Shown piece by piece: positions 12,261-22,748 of a DNA stretch of 64,000 nt (within the stretch, counting starts at the first letter, position 1; each line of letters opens with the position of its first letter). The notes beneath the pieces were generated by a model, which made no database searches, was not told where the DNA came from, and saw only the letters and a list, made by a program, of their open reading frames with translations. The position numbers and the translations under genes were made by a program. Origin of the DNA: Adiantum capillus-veneris (taxonomy: Eukaryota > Streptophyta > Polypodiopsida > Polypodiales > Pteridaceae); the NCBI GenBank assembly GCA_014529385.2, contig CM043970.1:69588567-69652566 (forward strand), written 5' to 3'.

Positions 12261-13885
12261 TGGTACAGCCAAACTGTGTCAATCTATGGAAGTGCAGGAA
12301 GTCGAGGCATGGCAGTTTGTAGGCAAATGGCAAGGACCTTCAGTGAATATTTGATGGAGCCAAGAGCGAGGTACACCGAGTTGGAGTACTCGCTAGTCTA
12401 AACTGCAAGTGTTTTTTTGCTATCACACACGTGTCACGAGCAAATGTTTATATCCCAAGGTTGGGAACGAGGCAAGGGGTGCTAGATGCAGGTTCGATGA
12501 AGTTTATGCTATGGGATTTTGATCGAGGTGTCTACAAGATGATGGTGCACCCAAGGTGTGTCGGACCATGGAAAGTGTCAGCAACAACAGGTAAAGGGTA
12601 GCAGACGTGTGATAGAAGAAGGCTTGGACAAGTACCCGGTGCAACCTAGAGCAGGTCTCACAAAGATGTGTATGCCAGATGTGGCAATTAGCAGCTCTAT
12701 GTTCCCATTATTTGGTCATGGGGTTCTTTTTGGAGGACTATTTCAAGGACATAAGATTGAAGTGAGGTTAGTTGTCATAAGTATGGCAAGTTCGGTATGG
12801 ACCGCAATTGGGATGTCCTCCACTATTGGCAAACTACAAAGCTACTAAAGTGCGACTCAAAGGGGGCGGCTGCAGCTAATTGAAGATGGAAATATTTGGA
12901 TTTGGTTATTACGGCCTTGACGTCCACCGGTTTGGGGTGATTGAGGCTACGGTCAACTTTGCGTGGGGACGGCCGCTAAGTCGAACGAGAGGTCTTTTTT
13001 TAAAAAAGATAACCAAGATATAAAAAAATGATGGTCTGCAGTTGACGAGCAGTAGGTGAGCATGGAGGACCGCTAGATGGCCGCCTAGAGGATAGGTGGA
13101 GATTGCATGAACAAGGTGGCGCAGTTGCAAGGCCACTTGGAACCTGCATGCGGGGATAGGAGAGGTTGAGGGTGGCCACGGGCTGCATCCAGAGGGAGTA
13201 GGAAAGCCACAAAGGGATGCAGATCATCGAGTAGCTAACAAGGCTACAAGGGGCCAATAGGGGTGCGGCATCTATTGAGGCGGCATATGAAAAGAAAGGA
13301 AGGGCGAGAGCAGCGTGTCGGAGATTGATACCGAGGAGAGCGGGTCCGCCAACTAAGGTGTATTGTTGCGAGCCACCAGAAAGTGGGCCAAGCAATCAAA
13401 CTAGGATGGTGATCTTATGGGGTCCATCATTGAACACCCTCTATGGGAGCTTTTGTCTACCTGATATTGGTTACATTTATCCATGAATTTATCACTCTTT
13501 TCTCTCTCTGTTATCTATTGGTCTAGTATATGTGAAGGCGATGGATGTATATGTGCTTTCTATATGAATGTTGGTGTGTACAAGTCTGCAAGCTTGAAGA
13601 TAGATGGGTATGTCAAGGATTGGGTTGGAATTTGAGCGTCGATTGTTATTAGATTGCTTATATGTCACATGGTGCTCTAGAGTGTTATAGATGAGTCCAT
13701 ATGAACCTACTTTGCAATCGAATCTATCTAGTCAGGGTTGGTCGGGTACGGTCTTGGACAGTAGTTGTTTACAGACTGCGTATCGTGATGTGTGTTTGCT
13801 AGGGGATCTGAGTGCTGTGAGATCACTGAGTTATATAGAGGCATCGAGTTTATGTGCTGGTGGTTTTCCCATTTCCCCCTTTCCA
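12261..13885 (+). repeat. Right LTR of the TR-GAG element
   Basis: 1,625 bp, TG...CA ended, colinear with the split left LTR. Contains short frames mirrored in the left copy (for example around 12558-12848 and 13691-13897) that reflect shared LTR sequence, not genes. Confidence 0.82.
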
Positions 13886-13890
13886 CCGTG

Positions 13891-14820
13891 TAGATAGCAT
13901 GCCTCTAAGACCAATGCTTGGGGCTAGAGCTTTTGCAAAATGGGGTGGGTATAGACTTTGTTGGGCCAATACAGCCACCTGCTTAAAGAACCCAAGGTCA
14001 ATATATCATTGTAGCTACGGACTATTTGACCAAGTGGACCGAGGCTAAAGCAACTCAAAAGAATGATGCCAGAACCACAGCCGCATTTTTACATGCGTAT
14101 GTGCTCACAAGATATGGACTACCAATAGAAATTGTTAGTGATAGGGGAAATCAGCTCCTCAATGAGTTAATTGAGTATCTGCTTACTAAATTTATGGTCA
14201 TCCATAACAAATCAGCTCCCTATCACCCACAAGCAAATGGACAAGCTAAGCATACACATAAAATTCTTAGCTTTGTATTGACTAAAGTGGTTAGTTCAGG
14301 AAGGATAGATTAGGAAATGAGTCTCCATGTTGCTCTATGGGCCTATCGAGTTTCATTCAGAACAACTTTAAATGCTACACCGTTTAACCTTGTTTATGGT
14401 CTTGATGCCATACTGCCAATAAAATTTATATTGCCGACACTAAGGGTAGCAAAGGATCTTGAGTGGACTGGACACGAACTGTCAGAGAGGCTTAAAGATT
14501 TAGAAAAACTTGATGAGAAAAGGCTAACTACTGTAGCTCACATCTATGCACAAAAGCGGAAACAAAAACAATTTTTTGATTCCCATCTAATTACAAAAAT
14601 CTTCAAAAAAGGGGACTTAGTTTTAGTCTATTCCTTTAAGCAATACATTCGAAAGTTTAAGAAAAAGGGAAACGGGCCATTTATCATTGAAGATGTATCT
14701 CCAAGTGGAGCAGTTAAGTTGTCCACCCTAGATGGTGAACCAATGATGCCAAGGCTAAAGAAGTACAATTTGCCACTGACGAATGAATTGCTAGAAAGGA
14801 TGCACGCAGCAAAGCAATGA
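13891..14820 (+). pseudogene. Gypsy-1 pol, 3' part: integrase core and C-terminus
   Basis: Continues Gypsy-1 after the nested insertion. MPLRPMLGARAFAKWG (13899) leads, after a frameshift near 13945, to the core: VATDYLTKWTEA (first Asp, about 14020), EIVSDRGNQL (second Asp, about 14140) and YHPQANGQAKHTHK (about 14220), where the third catalytic residue, normally Glu, is Lys. A TAG at 14311-14313 replaces the Trp expected before EMSLHVALWAYR. The C-terminal domain has GDLVLVYSFKQ and GPFIIEDVSPSGAVKLSTLDG, ending at 14820. Dead integrase on three counts. Confidence 0.88.
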
Positions 14821-14997
14821 AAGATAAAACGACAGAGGTTATTGATGAAGCCCAAGAAGAAGCTCTTCTTTGAGTACTCAACAGAAAAATTGCTCTCAAA
14901 AACCAACAAAAACCTATTCCCATCAACACTATGAAACTAGATGACAAATAATGGGAATTACAAAAAGATGCGGTATCAACAGATGATGAATGGTTAG

Positions 14998-15340
14998 AGG
15001 GAATGGACCCTCGTATCAAAGTACAACTTACCAATCATAGCACAAATGCATTGGTCGATACATGAGCTAGAGTAAATACAGTCAGTTATTCCATATACAA
15101 GAAAGAAACAAGTCAGTCTTTGATAGCAAGAATAACAACTACTAAATATGATAGTACATGGATGTTCATGCCCTCATCAATTTGTATGCTTACCAAATGA
15201 ACACATGAATGAAACAATCATTCTTGGAATCTCATCCATGCGAACGTACAAGGCAATGCCATATTGGGATACCAATCAGCTCAAGCTATCACTTAAAGGC
15301 GGACAACTCATTGTTCCAATTGCACCAAGCAAGGAGGAAT
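14998..15340 (+). pseudogene. Retropepsin-like domain downstream of integrase
   Basis: About 180 bases after the integrase stop, the frame from 15004 reads IKVQLTNHSTNALVDT, stop (TGA), ARVNTVSYSIY. This is the retropepsin active-site pattern (hydrophobic-LVDTGA) with the Gly codon now TGA. After a one-base shift near 15148 the other frame gives MNETIILGISSMRTYKAMPY and WDTNQLKLSL, matching the C-terminal hydrophobic-ILG motif and following strands of a retroviral-type protease. Both halves, correctly ordered and spaced, make chance unlikely. In Ty3/gypsy elements protease normally precedes RT, so this position is unusual; it could instead be a fragment of a second element joined here. Confidence 0.65.
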
Positions 15341-15792
15341 GGAAAGGAGGTTACCAGCAGAGGAAACCACGAAGAAGTCAATCTTCTCCATCCTATAGAA
15401 AAGCAAATGCTACAAGTAGCGTGCAAGGAGTCAGGAAAATTTGGGTATCAAAGGTACAGCTTAAGGACAAGCCGATTCAAATCTGGGTGCCCAAAAAATC
15501 ATCTATAATACCAAAGACGGTTCTAAGGTTCAAAACACAAAGAGGAGCATCTTCAAACAGGGAACCTAACACAAAATGGATTTGGAAGAAAAAGGAGCAC
15601 TTATCTTCTCCGCAAACTGTAAAACCAATCAAACAATGGAGAGTTAAGTCTCAGGAGACTCAGCCACACCATTTTGACCAAGACAAACCAAGATATCAAT
15701 GGCGGGAAAAAGCTCAACAACAAGAACTATTGATAGAAACAGCTCAAGAAATTAGTATACCAAAGCATCCTGACGGTACAATCAAGCAATGA
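15340..15792 (+). CDS. Basic, Trp-repeat tail after the retropepsin-like domain
   Basis: The open frame 15148-15792 (214 codons) continues past the protease-like part into a very basic region, residues 62-214. Five short Trp/basic blocks recur: KIWVSK (97-102), QIWVPKK (111-117), KWIWKKK (143-149), KQWRVK (162-167) and QWREK (184-188). No CCHC knuckle is present. Such composition would suit nucleic-acid binding, but I recognise no family. It ends 240 bases before a polypurine tract, so it is the last coding part of Gypsy-1. Expressed status is unknown and the upstream half is broken. Confidence 0.45.
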   Translation, partial: WKGGYQQRKPRRSQSSPSYRKANATSSVQGVRKIWVSKVQLKDKPIQIWVPKKSSIIPKTVLRFKTQRGASSNREPNTKWIWKKKEHLSSPQTVKPIKQWRVKSQETQPHHFDQDKPRYQWREKAQQQELLIETAQEISIPKHPDGTIKQ

Positions 15793-16033
15793 GCACATAA
15801 ACTACAAGATTGTCTCTTTGGAAGACTGCAAAAGAACCTCAACATCAGAAACCCTTGAGTTATTTACCCAACTCTTGCACAACATAATGGTTTTAACTAC
15901 ATTGATCTTCAAAGCATGGTAGAGCCAAACAAGGCTATGCATATACATGATTGTTCAACCCATGCACATAGTCGTTCCGAAGTACGCCATCTACGAAGGG
16001 TGAAAAGGAACTAATTAATTAAGGACAATGTTT

Positions 16034-16050
16034 GAAGAGGGAGGAAAAAG
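16034..16050 (+). other. Polypurine tract of Gypsy-1
   Basis: gaagagggaggaaaaag followed by TTTGATGTTAACG. Marks the probable start of a 3' LTR at about 16053. Confidence 0.6.
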
Positions 16051-16052
16051 TT

Positions 16053-18230
16053 TGATGTTAACGTGTGATTTTTTGCAAAATTACCTAGTAATGCCCTTGC
16101 AAATCATCAACAGGGGAATTCTAACTGATAACATCTCCCAGATGAGTGTAAATAGTGTATATACTGCGAGAAAATCATCAAAAAATAGTCTTTTTTTATT
16201 ATTTTTTATCATTTTACTTGATATTGGGATTTAAAAATAGAGAAATTCAACAAAAAACAATAGAACTATGTTTTTCAATGGATTTTCTTAATTATTGAAT
16301 TTTCACTTTGCTTTTATAGCGTATTTCGTTATTCCTTTGATTTTTTCAATAAACATGTCAAAACTTAATAATAAATAGCAATTGAGCTCAAATGGAAAAC
16401 TCAAGATACACTGATGATCAGAAGGACAAGGCGGAGAGGCACAAAAGATTTCAATCAAATCGGCAGATGGAAGTGGGAAGCCTAAATTAGGCGGCCAAGA
16501 CCTACTTTTCCAGAATTCTTGCAGAATGAGCTACAGGAACTCGATTGAGGAAATTTTTGAGTAACATAGATTTCACGGACTAGTAGGAGTAATAGGGAAA
16601 TTTGGAGAAAAATGGTTCAAGAAGTCCGAGTATGGATATCCACGGTAGCCTAAAATCACCTCATTTCCACTTGTTGCCCTTGGAGAGAGAGCTTTTTGAC
16701 CTTCTTTGCGTCCAATTTTTGGAGTCCAAAGTCGCCCGTTTACAGCACCGTCTCAAACGAGACATGAGGGGTAAGCTCTATACTTATCAATGATCCATTC
16801 TGTATGGCCGGTAGCTAGTCTAAACCCCATGAGAAAACCCTAGAATCTGAGCAGTGCACGAAGTCCTACGATAAAAAATGGACCATAGCCGCTTGTCAGC
16901 TCAACCAAATCAGACAAAACTTGAACTCTAGCATGCCCCTATGCAATAGAACACTTCTATATCACTAGCTGACCATTTGGTACGGGTCGACGGGGGTCCC
17001 AAGTAGAAAATCTAGGTTTTCGGCAGATGTCAAAATTGAATTCTGACTCCACAGACAGCTTGTAGACTAGGTCTATACAAAATATATATGGTTGGTTTCA
17101 TAAAATCAATCAAGACAAGCTCCTGAGAAGCAGAAAATAGCTCAAAGACTACAAAGCGTCAAATTTGACATACGAAGTCAAGCAGACTCCAAAGGGGCCA
17201 AAATTGGATGAGTAGCTTCAAGACTATGTAGCGGACAAGTCCATAGCTTCAAAAGTGACTAACCAAATCCACAGGCCATGTAGTCACAAAAATCTGTAAA
17301 TTCAAAGTCGACAAAGCACGAAGTGATGTCGACAAGACAAAACTTTACCAAATTCAATTTAGGACTTGTTTTAGGTGTATTGAATATGTTTAGGTCAAAA
17401 TTTATCAAGTTTAGCAAAAACGTTGACTGTTGTAAATAAGTGTGATTATCTACTTTTGCAAATGGTGGCTTGAAAATTGTGCCTTTACATCACCCATCAC
17501 TTGTACACATCTATTACATGCCACATTTCAAGTATGAGAGAAAATGATCAATGATAACTTAGAAAAATGTTAGAGAACGCAAAGAAGTTCTTCCAATCCA
17601 AATTTTGAGTTATCTGTCACATTTTTTGATCCAAATCACCTCATATCTTATACACAGAGTTTACATCATGCCTAGAACCAAGTTGCACCAAACAATGTTC
17701 ATTTTGATAAAAAAGTCAATAATCACGATTATTTACTTTTTTGCCAAGATGTGGGAAAATTGCAACTTTGACTTCATTGGACCAAAGCACATGATGTCCT
17801 AAGCCCACTAACCAAGTTTGAGCAAATTTGGAGCTCAAAATCTCAAAATCCCCTTATATCTACTGTTTCAGAGACTGAAAGCCTAAATCTGGCACCATTT
17901 CCACTCTATATAATCAAATGAACGCACACTTCACTCAAAGTATCTAATTGATATATATTTCAAGCCTATGATGCCAAAAATTCAAAAAATTGGAAAAATT
18001 ACTCAGTTGTAAATAATCGCGATTATTTATTTTTGTTGCAAATTTTTGCTTGGACTTCATGATTTTGATCTTTACATGTTTGTATCCATCTATGCATGTT
18101 TAAAAATTGATTTGAAGCAAATTGGACTCATTTTGCTGGCAATTCAGACTGAAGGGCATTTCAGAGTAGAATCGCAAAATTTTTCTAACTTTGGCACTCT
18201 ATTCACTTAACAGGAGTAATGTAAGATGCA
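16053..18230 (+). repeat. Putative 3' LTR of Gypsy-1, with internal ~290-bp repeats
   Basis: AT-rich, gene-free DNA following the polypurine tract. Three degenerate repeats spaced about 280-295 bp carry a near-palindrome: near 17436 (taaataagtgtgattatcta), 17716 (caataatcacgattattta) and 18011-18028, where AAATAATCGCGATTATTT is a perfect 18-bp palindrome. A TATATAATC box sits near 17903. The matching 5' LTR is outside or lost, so the end is not fixed; I could not find a convincing primer site near 18230. A related motif occurs near 42815. Confidence 0.5.
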
Positions 18231-18239
18231 GAAAAGGAC

Positions 18240-21200
18240 AAGAAGAGGATCTCTCAAAAAGAGAAGTTGAAAGAGCTTCCACCATACCAACTGGACCCTA
18301 GTTCAGTAAAGACGGCCAAAGAAACATACTTGTCTAGAGAACAACTTGAAGAAAATAACACCACAGTTTTGACGGACAGGTTCAAAAGTGAAGAAGGACA
18401 CCAGGTAGAGTTGCAACTACTACCAAAATAAATCTATGATGTCACAGCAAAGCCACACACAAAGGAGGCCAACAGAAGGCTCGGCCTCAGAGAATTCTAC
18501 GACCAAGATCCATGTGGCATAGATTTCCAAAAATCTCATGAGCTGTTGTCTACAATCAAGGAAGATGGATCAACCCAACTTACTGACCAACAAGGGTAGA
18601 AATTGGAAGTGGTTATCACAAAGGAAATTGTGGCCAAGGCTTTGAATTTTCCAACAAAGGGGATGACAATGAGGGCTTGAGAGAGAAAGATAGCAGGCGC
18701 CTTCACCAAGGAGACTGCTACGGAAACCTAAATACCGACCTCATCCAGATTTGAAAGTGGAAGAACCAGCACGGTTATATCATCAGCACTTTCATTTTCT
18801 AGCAAAGAGACCGCCAAGGTACACAACACCTAATCATGTACTTGCGACTACATTCACACAAGTGTTGAAGTCGACAACCAGGCAACCAATTGATCACACT
18901 CTATATGTTCTATCAACACTAAAGGGCACCAAGAAAGAGGGTAAGATCACGTATCTGGGTGAACCTGAGGTATTAACAAAAATAGCATACCATGCTATTG
19001 GCACGGAAGAAAATTTTTCACCTACCCTAGATCAGAACACATGGATTGTGTCTGCACAACCATCTCCAAGAACCACCCACTCGACAAAGAGAGTTTACAA
19101 ATCTTATAAAGAGTTGGCAGAAAGCTCTCATGAAGCACATAGCAGTGAAAGTTTGGATAATAAAGAAAGAAGAGCCAAAATAGAAGAGACGAAGAAAAAA
19201 GCAATGGCTGCACACCAAGAGGAACCTCAGCAAAAAACTACAAGGTTTGAAAGAGAAAAACAAACCTACAGAAGAAGCCGCCAAGCTGCAGGTGAGGACC
19301 CGAGAAAGTGGGATCCAAAAGAGATAAAGGGACCTAGAACAAAGAACCCTGCAAGGAAAGAAGCAAAAGACCCCACAAATTTTCTTGAAAGAATGTATGC
19401 AAAGGTGGAAGCACTCAAGTTGAAATAAGCTCAAGAAGCTAAGAGAAAAGCACGAGAAGAGATAGTAGAGCAACAAACTCAAGCAGAGGCTACTGCACAA
19501 AGCGGAGCACAACAATATCAGTAGGAAATGTCTCCGAAGCGGACTTCACCTGCTACGGAACAGGCGGATCACCCAATGCCAAGCACTCCCTCTTCACCAA
19601 CAGTCTGACCCACAGAGGCAACCCCAAGGCCTCAAGCGACTGAATCAGCCGAGGCAACTACACAGCCTCAAGGAGAGGTAGAAACCCCAACGCAACCACA
19701 TGCAACCACAACCCCACCCAAGGAGCCACATATAGAGACTGCTGAAACATCTTGGCACCTATAGATCCTGAAGAGTGGCAGGCAAACAATGAAGTCATCA
19801 TACAGGTGAATGAATATGCCAAGCAGATGCAGGAGATAATTGAGAAATTGTGAACAGCAACACTTAGCCACAGTGCTAAGGCTATAGAGTTGGAGATGGT
19901 TATTGATGCTCTACAAGGAGAATTAGATGACAGAATGAATGTCATCTCAGATCTGCAGAGACAAATCCAAGAGCTGAGAGTTGAAGTTGAACAACACCAG
20001 CTAGCAAAAGAGAAGCAACAAAAGTAAGTGGAGGAGCTCGGCGAACTTCTTAACAAGTTAATAGATGCCTGCAAGATCAAAGACCAACAACTGATAGAGG
20101 TAACAAATGAACTCTTAACCACATTTTTGTCAGTACAAAAGATCCAAGTGCATCTCCACGTAGAGAATGCTTCACTACAATATTCAGACCAAAGGATCAA
20201 TGGTCAACCAGCTTTCTTGAGACAAATAAGGGAAACTCCCGCAGTTTCCTCGATCAAAGGTACCGATGAAGTATATAAGGATTTGGAAAAGAATAATAAA
20301 GATCTTGAACTCGAGCTAAAGCTAAAGCAGTCACAATAAAGAGACCTTGCATTGATGCAGATACAACAAGAAGAACAGCTGCTCCAGGAGATAGTAGAGC
20401 TCAAGCGAGTCAATCAGCTCCTACGAGAGGGACAACCAATGATGCAAAAAGAAGCTGGTACCTCAGAGCAAGAAATCATTGAAATTCCCTCATTCTCTTT
20501 TGCTAAGAGGGAAACACAGGCAGTAGAAGGGCTAAGAGGAGAGGAAGATTTCTAGGCACCACTAACAGATGTTGAGCAAGTGTGAATGGTCCAATTGTCT
20601 AAAGCTGAAGAAGATGCACTCAAGGAGTAGGTTGCTCAGGAGACAGATGAACAATGGACAACAGTGATGCATTGGGATTTGAGGGTTCTCCATTCAATCA
20701 ACATGTCACTCCCAACCAAATCAATTCACAATGGAATCAACAATCATTGCCATATCCTTTGATCAAGGTAGAGATTTTATAGGTCAAAGAAAAATTATAC
20801 AAAGATATGCAGGATGAAGGCGTAGAGGAATTCCACCCCAAGTGTAGAAAGAGCTGGCTCAACAAGAATCCTAGATATTTGATTCTGTTCACAAGAGCAC
20901 CTGCAGTCCTTCAAAAAGACCCAACCATTTTTCGTATACCACGGGTAAGGACATGACAAGCACATGAAGCAATAACTAGGAAGCGGCCTGCCTGGCTCAA
21001 CTATCCAAGATTGCCAGCTCCACAACAGGGAACACCGATAGAGGAATACATTATGAAAACCCTAACAGGCACCATGACATTATTCAAAAGTCTCCTTGAT
21101 CTCTCATGTGCCATGCTCTACAAAATTTTCCGAATACTGCTCACATGCATTGAAGCTTTTCACGAGCCAGAGCAAGCAAGAGCAGCATGGATGCCATTCC

Positions 21201-21337
21201 TTGAGTGTAATAAGGGTCTCTGCTATGACCTAAGAAGCCAGCCTTTCAAAGAAGTTTTTTATGGTGATGGAGCAAAAGACACCGTGCGCACACTCACACA
21301 CCCAGATAACTCAACAACACACAAGAAATTTACTTGA
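18240..21337 (+). pseudogene. Long coiled-coil retroelement ORF, heavily broken
   Basis: A succession of frames reads as one decayed protein of about 1,000 codons. The N-terminal part (18430-19080) contains LREFYDQDPCGIDFQ, TKEIVAKALNFP and a run from YHQHFHFLAKR to HALYVLSTLKGTKK-like sequence that resembles the ORF1/gag-like protein of Athila-type elements. Next come a basic Lys/Glu-rich stretch (19130-19430), a Pro/Thr/Gln-rich spacer (19540-19760), a long coiled coil (19800-20530: LQGELDDRMNVISDLQRQIQEL and LEKNNKDLELELKLKQSQ), and a hydrophobic-aromatic C-terminal part (20770-21337: HPKCRKSWLNKNPRYLILF). At least eight in-frame stops and one frameshift. Could be gag of the family Gypsy-1 belongs to. 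Family assignment is tentative. Confidence 0.5.
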
Positions 21338-21559
21338 ATTCCTCACCTCACTCACCACAACTCAAGAGCTCTCTAAAAAATCTACCCACAAGCTCGATTC
21401 AAACTCCAAACACCTCGACCTACAAGCCCTTGTCTGCCTGCAGACACTACAAGGTGAGTCGAGTTGTGACCAAAATATACAAGAAAAACCATCAAAAGGT
21501 CAAAAAATCCAGCCACAAAAGGCCTCTCTCAAACAGGGATTTCATTAACGTAATCACGA

Positions 21560-21805
21560 TCGGATGATTACGTAAATAACTCTAGTATTTACACAAAAAA
21601 ATCACGTGATCATGTTAATTGTTAATGTGACTTTGATGATGACTTGCAAAAACCTATAGAGCTGGTTAGCCCTCCGGGCTTTCATAATTTCCCTGCAAGA
21701 ACCGTTGGGCTTTTTCGTTTTCCTGGCGGGCCCGCCGGGCTAATGCAGTACCCCGGCGGGCCCGTCAGGAAAACAAAAAAGCCCGGCGGGCATAATTATA
21801 TATAG
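21560..21805. repeat. GC-rich quasi-palindromic repeat end, copy 1
   Basis: A 130-bp GC-rich island (about 21668-21795) in AT-rich DNA, made of repeats of CCCGGCGGGCCCG type that are themselves palindromic, next to ATCACGTGATCATG and ACGTAATCACG motifs. It matches 40910-41160 in inverted orientation, including the adjoining gttttTGCAAGTCA boundary. Probably the terminus of an uncharacterised repeat family. Confidence 0.6.
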
Positions 21806-22748
21806 TAAATAGTGTGCCAACCCCGGTCTTTTAGCTAGGAAAATCCTTGGGGAGTGTATCCGAGTGCCGGGTATTGTCATCTTCTTGTGATTTGACCTAA
21901 GGTTACAGAGTCATAGGTCCTTTTTTGGGCCGGACGTGATTCTTAATTCGGTAACCACTTCTAAAAAAATTTAATTCGTTTACCGACATAAAGATACGAA
22001 ACCAAAACAAGTGAAAACTTGGGGAATCATGCTCATTGCGAAGAAGCCATTGGTCCAAATGAGGGCTGTAATTGGTTTTGGAAGATGAGCATATGTAAAT
22101 GTCTAGTCGATAGTCAAGAGTCGAATGTCCTCTACTAGTGTACCGGGCATATAGAGATCCTTGAAGTCTTATATTTGAGTTGATTTACAATATAAGAGAT
22201 ATAATCCTTGATTGGGTTAAAATAGCTTATATATATTGAATTGGTTGCATGGGTGGGCTACAATCCTTCACTGGGTACAAGTAGTCCCCAATTGGGTGAT
22301 TATATTGAAGATTTAATTGTGTTAGTTCATGCATTGGTTTATACAGAGATTGCTTTATTTATTACGATAGATTATTAGTGCATGAAATGACCAATTATAT
22401 ATTTTATTGCTTTCGTTTATTTTTGTAGCAAATGAAATTAGATGTGTCTTATTGTTTGCAGATCAAAGTGGACATATAAATAATCATTATAATAATAATT
22501 GCATAGAGAGATTCATAGCATTGCTATGGTTACTACGCCATGTATAGATTACATTGCAATGTGTATGGTTGCTCACAATATAGGTGATCGAATGTGGATT
22601 GACTAGCGTGCATTGAAAATCTCATATTGTGCATCATGGTTACTTTCATATTGAATGGTTTTTAAATTATAATATATATTGAAAAGAAAAAAATTGTTTC
22701 AGTTTGTAACATCTTGTTACTTTTCTCTTCAGTTTTAATTTAAAAGCA

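Larger units (their letters stand above)
4585..13885 (+). mobile_element. Nested gag-only LTR retroelement (TR-GAG type)
   Basis: Two long direct repeats beginning TGGTACAGCC (4585 and 12261) and ending CTTTCCA (10457 and 13885) bracket about 1.8 kb of interior holding one gag-like frame and no pol. The left LTR carries a nested copia element (5596-9731). A polypurine run (12244-12260) abuts the right LTR, and a TGG-started primer-site candidate lies at 10463-10480. The insertion splits Gypsy-1 pol: CQRAKMPTH ends at 4584 and DSMPLRPM resumes at 13891, which aligns with the usual spacing between zinc finger and integrase core. I see no clean 5-bp target duplication (cccat versus ccgtg), so the exact ends are uncertain by a few bases. 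Confidence 0.8.

Noticed and set aside
4573-13903. ATGCC at both edges as a 5-bp target duplication of the TR-GAG element
   Set aside because: The LTRs begin TGGTACAG at 4585 and end CTTTCCA at 13885, and the host pol aligns better if ATGCC at 4573 and 13899 are two different Met-Pro codon pairs of the host.
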